64,000 bases of DNA from Utricularia gibba (GCA_002189035.1 NEEC01000010.1:434001-498000); one strand, 5' to 3'. Shown: positions 1-11,299, counted from the stretch's first letter. Translations and numbers: made by a program. The notes: generated by a model not told the origin, from the letters alone.

Positions 1-6
1 ACTTAC

Positions 7-279
7 TCAGTGGATCAGCCCCAAACATGATGACATGACCACCAGCAGGTCCATCATTCTTATACAATTTAGCATGTTCCTCAGCCGTAAGAATTCTCCA
101 TTTTAGAATCTCCAAGAGTGGATCTAGCAACCTGGTTCACCTTACCCTGAAGTAAGTTTCAAACATTCTCCTCAACCGCCAACTAGAGAGACTGAATCAG
201 GAATGGGTTCCTCATCCACAGACACCATATTCATTAACGCAATAGGAAGAACCAATGCTGCAAATAAAATCGGACCCTG
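7..279 (-). pseudogene. possible exons of an unrecognised gene at the window edge
   Basis: On the minus strand, positions about 112 to 7 read as an open stretch containing [13 protein letters not shown] and [12 protein letters not shown]. It ends exactly at a GTAAGT donor (positions 6-1). A second open stretch at about 279-178 follows a plausible acceptor (TTCACAG) and reads PILFAALVLPIALMNMVSV, then an acidic stretch and a stop. I do not recognise the protein. The phases of the two stretches do not join cleanly, so this may be a decayed gene or a live gene whose body lies left of the window. The splice donor and amino-acid composition favour former coding sequence. Confidence 0.3.
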
Positions 280-289
280 TGAATATATC

Positions 290-925
290 AATACAAGGGC
301 GAAACAGAAGCCCACAACGAACCGATAGTTTTGTGATTCTGTGAAATGAAATGCACCATATGATTACAAATACGGGCGTTCATTACACGACAATTACCGT
401 AAACCAATCAGCAGGAGGGCGAAGACGGAACAAAAAGCATACTTGGACCCACGCGTGGTAACGTATCAACATGTGTTCACCTTCCAGGGGTAATTACCCA
501 AGAAAGTGTTTCCCGAGTAAACTTGCCCGGCAGATGAGAAAAATGCTCATTGCAGAAACTTCAATGAAAATTCTGTAACTGTATGTTTATTGATTTTCAG
601 AAAAGTTGAGGTGACTTTCTTTTATTAAATTTACTTTATGAAATTTTTTAAATTACTTTATAAATTTTCAAAAACATTCTTTACAATTTAAAATCTAAAT
701 TTCATAATATTAAAACATTTTCAACACAAAACATAATATGAAATTAGTTGATTAACTACTAATCATAGAATACATCAATTTAAATTAATCCAAATATGTT
801 CGATCAAATTTTTTTTCAAGCGATTGAATACTGCTATCACAAGAATACTTCACTCAATCTAGATAATTTTACATATTCATTCCAATATCTTTGTAACTTA
901 CTAAGGGTTGGATTATTATAGATCA
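290..925. other. intergenic, no gene seen
   Basis: Mixed-composition DNA to about 550, then AT-rich sequence without an open frame or repeat that I recognise. Confidence 0.5.
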
Positions 926-1864
926 ATCATATCCATCTATATCAGTATCTCCAAGAATAAAATGTACTTCACTTTCAACAATCATATTATATAGTATAAT
1001 AAATGCATACATGATATCCTGAATTGACTTTGCAATATTCCAAAAGTAATTTCTATGTCTTTTTTAGTACTCTCTTGGAATTGAGCAAAAAGATGTACTT
1101 TTTGTCCCTATGAAAGTGTAATAGATTTCATGAGCAAAGCTCAATCAAAATAAATGTCATTAACCAAATAATATTTCATGTCATAAATAGAACTATTTAT
1201 TGTGAATTGTACTTGAAGGGCAACATCATTATGCAATTCATTTAGTAATGAAAAATGCCATAAAACATTGAGATTATTATTCACCTATCATTCCAAAAAA
1301 AACATGTCAAATCCACGTACCTGCAGAGGCTACTGCTTCTAACATGAGTCATATTTTGCGATGATCATCACACTGAAATTGACTATGTCATGCAATTGGA
1401 TAATTTTTTAATTCCCAATGCATACAATCCACATTATCAAGCATGTTTGGAAAGCCCCAAGATTATGCTTAAGCAAGCAAAACTTCCAAATCTTCAACCG
1501 TAGAAGCTCTCAAATATTATTTTAAAAAACAAATACGAATAGCAATAACATAATGCTATATACATTGAATAGCTGTTGTCTCTCCAATTCGAATATATTC
1601 ATCTACACTATCACCACAAGAACTAAAAGGTAACATACGTATAGCAACTATGCACTTTTGCAAAGAGCTTAGCCCTAAATGACCTGTGCAATCCATATTT
1701 TCTTGAAAAAATGAATCCTTACTTTGGAAAGTCTCAACTATTCTTACAAATAAATATATTTTCATTCGAAATCTCCTACGGAATTGTTCATATGTGTAAG
1801 TTGCATCATTACAAAAATAATAAGCCACCAACCTTTTATGTCCTAGTTCACAATTGCGCTTCAC
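926..1864 (-). pseudogene. PIF/Harbinger transposase relic (Plant_tran, PF04827 type)
   Basis: Reading down from 1864, the protein has the family's N-terminal pattern: RLVAYYF, YTYEQFRRRFRM, GLSSLQKCIVAIRML and SVDEYIRIGETTA. Farther downstream, GFPNMLDNVDCMHWELKN (about 1456-1403, the first catalytic Asp region) and LFAQFQESTKKDIEITFGIL (about 1115-1035) appear in shifted frames between stops. These blocks are in the order expected for plant Harbinger DDE transposases, so this is a decayed single-frame transposase. It pairs with an ORF1 relic on the same strand at 2500-3180, the usual two-ORF Harbinger layout. No terminal inverted repeats were found. Confidence 0.8.
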
Positions 1865-2059
1865 ACGTTGGCGTGATCGTCACTGTCTTGAGGTTTCTTA
1901 TTGCTCTGCATGTATTTCATTACGGATGAAATCAATCCCTATGAATGATCACTGTATAATCAATATAATTTTTTTATGAAAAACTCCAGTGCATGACTCC
2001 CAAATGATGAATTCATGATATGAATGTAATTATTATATTTAGATTTTTAAACAGACAAA

Positions 2060-2330
2060 GTTTTTAACTACCTTTTTTTATTATCACATGCCATTTTTAT
2101 ATTTTATATACCATTTTTATTTCATCAATCACTTTTATTTTTACCTACCATTTTTTTAATTTTATCCGCCACTTTAATTTTCATCTAATACCATTTAATT
2201 TTGCTTACCACTTTTAATTATATCTAACAATATAAGTTACACTTACCATTTTTATATTCATCTAACAATATTATTTGCAAGTATGACTTTCATTTAAACC
2301 TAACAATATTATTTGCAATTATAAGTTTAA
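2060..2330. repeat. low-complexity CCATTTTTAT-like tract
   Basis: Imperfect repeats of CCATTTTTAT and CTAACAATAT fill this AT-rich spacer between the two Harbinger reading frames. No coding potential was seen. Confidence 0.6.
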
Positions 2331-2499
2331 ATAAAATCTAATATCTATAAAAATAAAATAACATAGCATAAGTAGATCAAATTGAATCTAAATATCAATA
2401 AATTAGAACAATACATGAATATCAAAATAAAAAAAATATAATTAAAAGAGAAATCATTCTAAGTTCGAAAGAACATTAATACACTTCAAAATCTAATCA

Positions 2500-3180
2500 A
2501 TCATCTGAATCAGAGAGATAACACATGCATTATCTTCTTTTTCTTTCGAAATGTTATGAAGTATAGTTAAACTCTTGACCTTTGTAAGACTATGAAATGT
2601 CAATTCATACATTTTCTTTTATTCAGGGCTCATCTTATTTACATCATTTTGAGACATCTTCAAGCAACGATCCATAAAATATAATTGATTGTAAATCTCC
2701 ATCAACTCATTTTTTTTTTGAAGCTCACGATGTAAGTTGTTGACAACGTTCTTGTATTCTCCAAATTATTTCTCATTAGTAGCACTAGTAAAATTCATCA
2801 ATTGTTTTTCTTTTGCTTTACGCTTTACAGCCTTTTGTCCTATAGACCTCTCTTCTTTTTCAACACTTGGAGAAGATTGCAAAGATGTAGTACGTTGCTC
2901 ATTAGATCCAATTTTTAACCTCTCCTCCAAACCTTTTCCAATGACATGATTTGGTATCAACAAAACAATAAAGTATACATACCGACATCCATTTCAACTC
3001 AAAACGCAAAACTTCTCAACACTTAATATCAACAAATCATTCTTTTTCTCATTCTTGAATAGCTCTAAAGCTTGGAGTTTGAAATCGTATTCATTGTAAC
3101 CACTTCCTCTTCTTGACATTACTCTATCTATACAATCTCCGAATTTGTTACAATAATAACTTATAATATCCCACTTGTGT
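2500..3180 (-). pseudogene. Harbinger ORF1 relic (Myb-like / NAM-associated C-terminal type)
   Basis: The minus strand reads HKWDIISYYCNKFGDCI, then YNEYDFKLQALELFKNEKKN, then a basic low-complexity stretch (KAVKRKAKEKQ). This resembles the accessory DNA-binding ORF1 proteins of plant Harbinger elements, which often carry the NAM-associated C-terminal domain (PF14303). Several stops interrupt it. It lies upstream of, and on the same strand as, the transposase relic at 926-1864, which supports one element. Its 5' part is cut off where the gypsy RT relic begins at about 3180. Confidence 0.65.
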
Positions 3181-3595
3181 CTTATAGTAATCAAAAACTT
3201 TCTCCTTGGTGTAGAAGGTGGTTTTCAGCTGATCCTTCTCTACGACGAAAATTTGGTGGTACCCGGAATATGCATCCATTGTGCTCAAAAATCACGATCT
3301 AGCAATGTCATCCACCAACTTATCGATCTTCGGGAGGGGGTATGGATCCCTCTTGTAGCAAGCATTGAGTTCGGTGAATTCGACACACATTCTCCATTTT
3401 CTCCCGAGCTTTGGGACAATGACGGGGTTAGCTACCCATTCGGAATATTGAATCTCCTTGATGTAGCCAGCCTCCAGCAACTCTTTCGTTTCTTTTTTAT
3501 AATCCGATACTTTTCTTCAGAGAAATGTCACTACTTATGTCGAATCAGCTTTGCTCCCGAATAGATATCAATATGATGTTTGGCGACGGATTGAT
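3180..3595 (-). pseudogene. Ty3/gypsy reverse transcriptase relic
   Basis: The minus strand encodes the start of a gypsy RT: ELLEAGYIKEIQYSEWVANP, then WRMCVEFTELNACYKRDPYP, then after a frameshift TMDAYSGYHQIFVVEKDQL. These are the conserved first blocks of the RT fingers and palm. The upstream linker (SVAKHHIDIYSGAK) carries stops. The catalytic YxDD block is missing because the sequence ends at the Harbinger ORF1 relic near 3180. It lies downstream of the gag relic at 3760-4362 on the same strand, so both probably belong to one retrotransposon with the intervening protease region lost. Confidence 0.85.
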
Positions 3596-3755
3596 TGATA
3601 CCTACAAAATCTACGATTTAGTCTCAACTAAGACTAAAATGACATAACTACGGTACTATGCGAAAAAATATAGAACTTGGCAGTAAAATCTGATTTTTGT
3701 AGCACAATATGAGTAATTTTCCATGCACTCAATCACTCAAAAATATGTATTATCA
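3596..3755 (-). mobile_element. LTR-3 terminal remnant between gag and RT
   Basis: This 160-bp stretch matches the terminal part of LTR-3 as seen at 63025-63169: shared blocks are TTTTTGTAGCACAATATGAG and ACTCAAAAATATGT..TTATCA. No target duplication was found, so it is a truncated remnant. It sits at the internal deletion of the gypsy element. Confidence 0.6.
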
Positions 3756-3759
3756 GCAG

Positions 3760-4362
3760 GGCCTAAATGTTGACAATGTATCGGGTCGTAAATAACAGCA
3801 CCAATTCCCGATAAGACCTCACGCTGCAAGGTTCTAGCTACTTGAACCAAATCTTTCTTCCCTTCTGGAGCGAACAAGCGAATAGCTTGCACTTCATAGC
3901 TTCCGAGTGTCGGACCGTTGCCATTCTCAAGTCGAAGTCGGTCACATGGGATATAAGGTCTCCTTTTCCGTCATACGTGGGTAATCCATCAGGGAACTTG
4001 AATCCCTTCTCTGATTCTTCCCCAATTAACTCGTCCGAGAAAGGGTTAAAACGTAGTGTTGGGGTACCCACTACTCCTTCGACATTGCTTTTCAGGGCCA
4101 AATCGATATTGGCCAAAATGTCCCCTCTCCCAGTACACACGTTCTGGTCGAAGGAATCTTTGAACCCTCTGCTCTTTCTCGCCTTGGGTGGTGTTTCTCT
4201 GCCGATTAGCCTTTTCTTCTCGTGAATCTCGTCTAATCCTCTCCTCAACTCTTCCTCTCTTTTTTCCATAATTTCGCTAGCCGTATTCCCTCCCCCTGTA
4301 CCCGGCTCATAGATGACTTGGTTGCGCCTCTTCCTTCGCAATATTTCTTCCTCAGTCTCAGA
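3760..4362 (-). pseudogene. Ty3/gypsy gag, 3' part (split by hAT-A)
   Basis: The minus strand reads EEEILRRKRRNQ, a charged linker, NPFSDELIGEESEKGFKFPD, GLPTYDGKGDLISHVTDF and FACSLQKGRKIWF. This is the N-terminal half of a Retrotrans_gag domain as found in Tat/Ogre-like Ty3/gypsy elements. The frame is open to a stop near 3838, then weakly continues to about 3760. Upstream it stops abruptly at 4362, where the hAT-A terminus begins. Its missing N-terminal part is at 18136-18381. The residues at the break (SET) are encoded by the 8-bp duplication present on both sides, so the two parts were one reading frame before the insertion. Confidence 0.85.
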
Positions 4363-4490
4363 TAGAGGTGGGTTCGGTTCGAACTGAAATCGTCGGTTCC
4401 GGTTCCGGTTCGGTTCCAAGGGATGGATGTCCGTACGGTTCACGGTTCCGAATAGTAAGGTATATAAGTATATTTAAATATAAATTATAC

Positions 4491-5190
4491 CAGTATTGCT
4501 ATCGCGAGTGTTGAATTTTGTTTTTAGGCAACCATTAAGGGACTGAAAGGCTTGAGAAATAAGGTATGGCCTTTTTATGAAGATTGGGTAGAGATTTTTG
4601 GAACAGATCGTGCTACCGGGAAAGATGAAGTTGCTCATGAGGAAGCTGCCAACCGTGCATCCACTGAAGTCGAAGGCAATGACTATCATGCCAATATGAA
4701 CAATGAACCAGAATCTCCAACAACTCAAATACCAGCTTTTGTGCCAATTTCAGAATCCGAATCATCTGCTCTTAATGGTGATGCTGTTGAGAATAGTGTA
4801 GGGTCACACAAGAGGAAATTTAACAAGAGACAAAGAGAGGATGAAGTTATTGGAGAACTTATTGGAGAATTAAAAGCAATGCGTAAAGGATCAGATGCTA
4901 TCACTGAACTTATACAACAAAAATTGATGGCACCTGTTGATGCTCAATTAAAGCAACAAAATGAGGCTATATCCATCCTTCGTAAAATGGACATGTTACT
5001 GACACCCATTCAGATTGTGCATGTGTCTTAGGTATAGTCTTACACAACTCTCATCATTTTTAATATCCCTATTGACAGATAATTAAATCAGTTTTCTTAT
5101 ATTCAGCTTGTGTTGAAGACGCCTGCGGACGTGCAATTGTTTTTGTGCCTCTCAGATGATGAGTGCAGAGCATTGGTCCAACAACTTTTC
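4491..5190 (+). pseudogene. Harbinger-2 ORF1 relic (Myb/SANT-like C-terminal part)
   Basis: The frame reads LRNKVWPFYEDWVEIFGTDRA, the end of the Myb/SANT-like domain of plant transposon ORF1 proteins. An acidic linker, a basic block (HKRKFNKRQRED) and a coiled-coil-like ELIGELKAMRKGSDAITEL segment follow, to a stop at 5029-5031. A likely last exon at about 5107-5190, after an AG acceptor, reads LKTPADVQLFLCLSDDECRAL. The first Myb exon is missing. It converges with the ALP1-like transposase at 6154-7306. Plant Harbinger ORF1 proteins are thought to bind the terminal repeats and bring in the transposase, which is family knowledge and is not shown here. Confidence 0.6.
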
Positions 5191-5329
5191 AGGGAATAGG
5201 TTTTATCAATGGTGCAATATTTTTTTGGGCAGCATCATCTGTTGGTGCTATTCAAGACCACGGAAAGGATCAGTTCATCCGACTTCTTACATGCACCATA
5301 GACATTATATAGTTTTGAAACATCATAGT

Positions 5330-5436
5330 TTTGAGATCATTTTCCAAGCACCCACATCTATCGTCAGCGTGTCTGGGAATGAGTGTTTCAGAAGATTTTC
5401 CAGGCACCCACTTCCATTGTATGGGTGTCTGAAATC
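5330..5436. repeat. two copies of the GGCACCCAC hairpin unit
   Basis: TTTCCAAGCACCCAC...GTGTCTGGGAA and TTCCAGGCACCCAC...TGGGTGTCTGAAA are imperfect snap-back units. They are of the same kind as the array at 10735-11290. Confidence 0.7.
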
Positions 5437-5442
5437 ATATAT

Positions 5443-5570
5443 ATTTATTTATTTATTTATTTTTTAATTTTTTTAATGTTTTTTAATTTTTAATTTTTTA
5501 ATGTTTTTTAATTTTTAATTTTTTAATTTTTTTCTAATTTTTAATTTTTTTATTATTTTTTAATTTTTTT
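5443..5570. repeat. AT-only simple repeat (TTTAATTTTT)n
   Basis: Almost pure A/T with ATTT and TTTTTAATTT periodicity. It separates the hairpin copies from the hAT-B subterminal region. Confidence 0.8.
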
Positions 5571-5572
5571 CG

Positions 5573-5746
5573 GTTCCGAACCGAAACAGTCGGTTCATAC
5601 ATGGGTCGGAACCGTCGGTTCCATGGTTCCAAATTTACCGAACCGAACCGGAACCGTACGGACATCCATCTCCTAGAACCGAACCAGAACTGGAATCGCG
5701 GTTTCGGTTCGAGCCGCGGTTCCGGTTCGAACCGAACCCACCTCTA
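5573..5746. mobile_element. hAT-B: orphan right end of a second hAT copy
   Basis: GGTTC/GAACC-rich subterminal sequence ends in GAACCGAACCCACCTCTA at 5746, the same terminus as hAT-A. The 8 bp that follow (CTCCCGAG) differ from the hAT-A duplication but match the motif inside the hairpin units at 10746 and 11076. This copy therefore seems to have landed in a hairpin unit, and its left end is missing or merged with that of hAT-A. Confidence 0.65.
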
Positions 5747-5850
5747 CTCCCGAGGCACCTACATGAGGGAAGTGGGTGCTTGGAAATGATCTTACCCACT
5801 CTTCCCAGACATCAACACAATGCATTATTCTGTAGGTGCCATTCAAAGTA
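5747..5850. repeat. partial copy of the 165-bp hairpin unit
   Basis: GAGGCACCTACATGAGGGAA and the following GTGGGTGCTTGGAAATGA match the unit of the array at 10735-11290 with few differences. The match fades near 5850. Confidence 0.75.
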
Positions 5851-6153
5851 TAACTAAGGATCGAATGCTAATAAAATTAAAAACTAAGAAACTTTCATAT
5901 TTATCATACGGTTTAATAAATAACATATTTAAATTATTTATATTTTTAATAAACATATGTCATATGATTATAAAAATATTTTTTTTAATTGTTGCATCTC
6001 GCATGTTCTCGCATGCTTAGAAATAAATATGATTTATAAAAATGCTGATAATATTCTTAAGTTCACTTTTCAACGACATGTTCTACCATGTTTAAAAATA
6101 ACAAATGTTCAATCTTGGATATGATAGTTAACAGGAACACAAAAAATGAATGC

Positions 6154-7306
6154 CTATCTATTCATATACTCATTCCACATAATTCTTGCAAGCTCATCAC
6201 GCCATGTACACCACCGTGGAGAGGTTTCAACAGCTGTTATGAACTCACTAGCCCCTTGCTCAGCAGATTCAGTAAAATTCTCTGACACTTCGGCTTCCAA
6301 CAGATCATATGCCATATTCATTCTTACGAAATTGTGTAATAAAGCACAAGCAAGAATAATGCCACTTTGTGTTTGAACTGGATAGTAGGATGCTGACCGA
6401 AGAATGGCCCATCGAGTCTTTAAAATTCTCCATGCTCGCTCAATTACATTTCTCGCTGAGGCATGCCGCATGTTAAACAACTCTTTCGCATTTTGAGGTG
6501 CTGAATTTCTAGTACTCCATTCTTTTAAATGATAGCGTACATTCCGATATGAAGCTTGGAAGCCATCACAATTGGTGTAGCCATTATCCCATAGATAATA
6601 GCAACCTGCAATCACAACATGCATTTGTATAGTAGAATGTTTCTGAAAACAGCCTGAAACAATGGAAATTCATGCATGGAAAAACCTTTAAAAATCTTAG
6701 TAACTTCACAACTAACCTTTACATACTCGTAGACCACCAACTTCCTTCAACAAAGCACTTTTAAGTATATGGCTGTCAGCAGTCGATCCTTCCCAACCAG
6801 CAAGCATGTAAATAAAATTCATATTTTGATCACATACACCCAAGACATTGAAGGCTATTGTACCTTTTGACTTATCACACTCAAGCACCCCACGCCTCAA
6901 TATAGGACCCATCTAAAGCACCTAAACAATTCTACACTTATTACAAACATTCAACAATTAATAGTTATTAAGATAAACATTGCATAACCAAAAAATGAAA
7001 TAGTACCTCAAAAAAACATAACCTTGCTGTGGCACTGGTAGTAGTCACAGGTTCACCCTTAACTAACAGCTTATCCTGCAGGCATAAAACAGCTGCAAGA
7101 ACGGCCTTGAAGTGACAGCTAATTGTCCAAGTCGATCTTTTGAAGGATGACTTTTGAACTCGCATCTTCTTATGATGGGATAAAATACCTAAGAAAATAC
7201 AGACTTTCTCACTGATAGTTACATACTTCGAGTCACGAAGTAGACAACACAATCGTCTAAAGACGTCTCGATTCATCCTCAATTCCTCCAAAGTTGTGTT
7301 GTTCAT
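6154..7306 (-). pseudogene. Harbinger-2 transposase, ALP1/HARBI1-like, nearly intact
   Basis: Three blocks on the minus strand make a DDE_Tnp_4-type nuclease. Block 1 (7306 to about 7015) has LEELRMNRDVFRRLCCLLRD and ISCHFKAVLAAVLCLQDKLL. Block 2 (about 6945-6718) has GALDGSYI, then after a one-base frameshift KGTIAFNVLGVCDQNMNFIY and WEGSTADSHILK. Block 3 (6608-6154) has NGYTNCDGFQASYRNVRYHL, RHASARNVIERAWRILK and IILACALLHNFVRM. The triad Asp (LDG), Asp (TADS) and Glu (VIER) are all present. The intron between blocks 2 and 3 has clean GT and AG ends. The single shift after the first Asp makes this copy dead unless the shift is a read error. Confidence 0.85.
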
Positions 7307-7989
7307 GTTGCTAACTAATTCATGGAGATGTTCAATTTGTCATGGCATTTTCGATGTATATGAGTATCAGCATTGCTGTCTTGAACCATAAGAACGTAGT
7401 CGGAGTAGCACAATAAGCACAATAATATGAGCAATTTCGAAATTCCTTTGCAACAAATATGCCAATAGCAATAACTGAGCATTCTCATCAATTGATTCCA
7501 TCCAAAAAAATATTTTGGGTTCCTACAATTAATTCATCACATATAATAATTAATGCAAGAGAGACTACATGCTTATGCGTACACATATCAGGAACAAAGC
7601 AAACAATCAGAAAATACAAAATGACTATGTTTGCATTATTAAAGAAATTATTCATTCATCTTGGCTGCTAACCTTCGATTTTGATGTCTCCAAATGGTGG
7701 GACACCGAATGAATACTTTGTTGTGCCGCCGAACAGTCAAAACATGGACCTCAATTACTTGAATTTGAGACCCAACAATGGGTCTACGATCCAAATTTTC
7801 CAAGCCGGTATAGAAAATATTCACAGGTTGAGGAAGTAAATCTGTAGATGGAGGAAGAAATTCGTAGATTGAGGGGAAACAGAATCGTTAGGGTTGAAAA
7901 ATAATTTTCCCCCAAATTTAATTCAAGACAAGATGTAGATGTATTTATGGGTATTTTAGACTTTTCATAATCAAAAAGTTATCCATGTA

Positions 7990-8157
7990 TAAGGTATAAA
8001 ATTAAGGAGGGGTTTTGATGGGGATACTTTTATGACTTATATAAAGGAAAAAAGTATCCCGAAAAAATTTATTTCTGCTTACCAAACATGTTATTATTAT
8101 CCCGCATATGGATATCCCATCTTATCCCATCTTATACTTATTACCAAACACGGTCTT
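7990..8157. mobile_element. probable terminal region of Harbinger-2
   Basis: GGGATACTTT...AAAGTATCCC forms a short inverted repeat, and the segment ends TTACCAAACACGGTCT before TAA. This is a common pattern for Harbinger/Tourist termini next to a TAA/TTA target. The matching left terminus was not found. Confidence 0.35.
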
Positions 8158-8526
8158 AAAATACTAATGTGAAGACTAATGTGGCATCATCATATCTGAA
8201 ATTTTTATTTAAAATATATTTATTATGTATATGTTTATCTCAACGGCTAGTACATGTATTTGTGACTGTGCAGACTGTGGAGTTGCACATGGTTTTGAAA
8301 TTAACCGTTGCTATTACTTTATTAATAAAATTTTTATATATATATGATATGGTTATCTTATAGTTTTCCACTACTTTCTCATATTGTCTCATCACTCAGT
8401 ACTAGAAATAATTCTATTTCAACTTCTACGTGTTTGGAGGTACTCTCAAGTGTCAAGTTTCAGATTTCTACTTGGACGACATTGGTGAAGCCTGCAGGGT
8501 AATAGGTTTTTTTTATTTTTTACAGA

Positions 8527-10615
8527 ATGGAGGGGTCTGGTTTGCAAAATTCTTCTCAAGCATTTCAAGCTGATTCTTCTATACCTTGCGTTTTTGAAAA
8601 TGATAGAGAATTTTCTTTTGGGAAAGACCTTCAATTTTTACAAGAGCTTGAATGTGGTCCTTTACCCGAACAAGATAATTTTTCTAGTTCTCAAGAAGCG
8701 GGTTCTTCTACCTCATCGAGTCTCCTTTGTCATAAAAGATCGAAAAACACTAGTAATGATTCTTTGGATATTCGAGAACATTTTGTTTTTTGTAATCCCG
8801 AAAAAATTTCCTGCAAATATTGTGGTAAAGAGTACACTTTCAAAAAGGGTTGAGGAACCGGTACATATAAGAGGCATGTTAGGGAGAAGCATAATGATAA
8901 ATTACCTCAGTTTCGTCAAACTAAATTATGTTTAGGGGGTGACAATAGTGTGGGATTATCTAATTTTGTTTTTAATTATAAACTTTTTCAAGTAAGTTTG
9001 GTGCGTTATTTTATACTTAATGAACTTCCTTTTTCATTAGTTGAAAAACCTTCTTTTAATGATATGTTGAAACAAGCTCAACCGGGATACACAAATTTTT
9101 CTAGGAAAACCGCACATCATATGACACTTGAGGATTTTAAAAATATGCGTGACACTTTAATTTCTACTTTTGAATCTCTGCATTGTAATTTTTGTTTGAC
9201 TTGTGATGGTTGGAAAGATTGTAACAATGAGATTTATATTGTTATTACATGTTCTTGGGTAGATAATTCTTGGTGTATGCAAAAATGAATTTTTCAAGAA
9301 TAGCTATCACCACATAATGGTTTTCCTATTGCTAAAATCATTGAAAAGTTCACAGCATTTTATGGAATATCTGATAGGATTTTTTCTATTTGTTTGGATA
9401 ATGCCTCTGCAAATACAAATGCTATAGACATTTTGAAAAGTAGCATGAATTCTATCTTAAATAGCATTTTTTTCCACATTAGGTGCACTTTTCATATACT
9501 AAATTTGTGTGTTCAACATGGTTTGAAAGAATGTGAAAATTTTTTAACTCCTATTCGTGATTTAATTAGTATGATTAGAACTACCCCTAATACAAAAGAT
9601 GATTTTAAAAGGATTTGTCAAGAAAGGAACATCTCTTATTGTAAATTTAAAAGTGATTGTCCAACTAGATTGAATTCTACATATGACATGTTACAATTTT
9701 TTATTCCTTATGAACATGTTCTTATTGAATTTTGTGAATCTGTAATGGGTTACAATTTCTTGACTCATTCTAATTTTGAAAAAATAAGAGGTTTAGTAAA
9801 TTTATTAGAAATATTTTATTCTTGTACTAAGATTTTGAGTGGTATTTACTATCCAATTCTCAACTTGTGATTTCATGTATTTGTAAAATTTCGTTTGCTT
9901 TTTATAACCATCAATGTGATTGTGATTTTTTGGGAGACATAGTGCGAAATATGAAAAATAAGTTTTTGAAATATTTTGATGAAATCTCACATTTGTTTCT
10001 TATTGCACCTATTTTGGATCCCCGGGTTAAGTCTAAAGGTATGAAAACATTACTTGAATGTATTTCAGAATCATTTAGTGTGGATGATGTTGTTTTTTTC
10101 ATTAAAAAATTTGAATAAATAGATGTTGATGCCAATAATGTTCTACGTGCCATGTATTCCCTTTATGCTTCTAAATATAGTGATCTTAGTGTTCCTATTC
10201 CTAAAGCATGTAACAATTCGATATTTGGTAGTTGCAATCCAATGGACATTATTCGTAGGAAGCATAGTTCATTTGTGTCCTCCACTTCATCATCTTCATT
10301 AAACTCTGTTGATCAAATTACACTTTACAATAATGCTCCTATTGTTGAGGGTATTGATGATGACAACTTTGATATATTGGGTTGGTAGAAGACAAATTCT
10401 ACTACTTACCCTATCTTGGCTAGAATGGCCAAAGATCTTCTAACACCTTCAGCATCTATAGTGGCATCCGAAAGTGCATTTAGTGCAGGGGACAAGTTCT
10501 TAATCACAAGCGCTCCAAATTGAACGTAGAGACTCAGGAGACATGCATTTGTCTAAAGGATTGGTTGGAGGCTGTGAAAAGAAATCAAACCTTATCCTCA
10601 AGTTCAAGTGAGAGA
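8527..10615 (+). pseudogene. hAT-A transposase (BED zinc finger, hAT dimerisation) with stops
   Basis: ATG at 8527 starts a serine-rich leader, then a BED-type finger (CKYCGKEYTF at about 8812-8841, then KRHVREKH past an in-frame TGA). Typical hAT blocks follow: FKNMRDTLISTFESLHC and LTCDGWKD (about 9130-9215), LDNASANTNAIDILKSSMN (about 9394), FHIRCTFHILNLCVQHGLKE (about 9470), CPTRLNSTYDMLQFF (about 9660) and the C-terminal ASIVASESAFSAG (about 10450), then CICLKDWLEA. Stops fall near 8851, 9286, 9868, 10116 and 10386, with frameshifts, so it is inactive. It lies inside the TIR-bounded element 4363-18135, the likely source of its termini. Confidence 0.88.
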
Positions 10616-10734
10616 TGAAGTTGAAGACTCTTAATTTGAAAACATTTAGTGCTTCATGAAATAATATTACTTTGTAAGAAAATGTTGTATTCATGTTTTT
10701 AATTAAAAGAGGGTGCCTAGAATTTGGTTGCAGA

Positions 10735-11290
10735 CTTGCAAATATCCTCCCGAGGCACCCACATGAGGGAAGAGGGTGTCTAGAAAACTGTATCAAATAC
10801 TCCTTCCCAGGCACCCATATAAGCGAAGTGGGTGCCTGGAAATCACTCTTCCTAGACACTCACATGATGCATTATTTTGTAGTTGCCATCCAACTCTCTT
10901 TCCTGGACACCCTCATGAGGCACCCACATGAGGGAAGAGGGTGTTTGGAAAACTATCTCAAATACTTCTTCCCAAGCACCCATATAACAAAAGTGAGTGC
11001 CTGGAAATCACTCTTCCCGAACACCCACACAATGCATTCTTTTGTAGGTGCCGTTCAACTCTCTTTCTTGGACACCCTCCCGAGGCACCCACATGAGGGA
11101 AGAGGGTGTGTGAAAAACTGTCTCAAATACTCCTTTCCAGGCACCCATATAACATAAGTGGGTGCCTAGAAATGACCTTACCCACTCTTTCCAGACACCT
11201 AAACAAGGCATTATGGGTTCCTAGAAAAGGCTATCTGACTCTATTTCCAGACACCCACACGAGGCAATGTGGGTGTCTGGAAAATGGTCT
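10735..11290. repeat. tandem array of 165-bp units made of hairpins
   Basis: The motif GAGGCACCCACATGAGGGAA starts at 10752, 10917 and 11082, an exact 165-bp spacing. Each unit holds several snap-back pairs of the form GGCACCC...GGGTGCC, with TTCCAG/CTGGAA flanks. A diverged partial unit runs to about 11285 and ends in a clean pair (CCAGACACCCACA / TGTGGGTGTCTGG at 11252-11281). The array starts about 80 bp after the hAT transposase. Single hairpin copies also lie next to the hAT-B right end and the hAT-A right end (17876-17925), so the unit is probably part of the hAT 3' region. Confidence 0.85.
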
Positions 11291-11299
11291 ACGTGATAG

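Noticed and set aside
4363-5746. A self-contained 1.4-kb hAT or MITE
   Set aside because: The ends match, but the flanking 8-mers differ (GTCTCAGA against CTCCCGAG), while the left 8-mer matches exactly at 18136.
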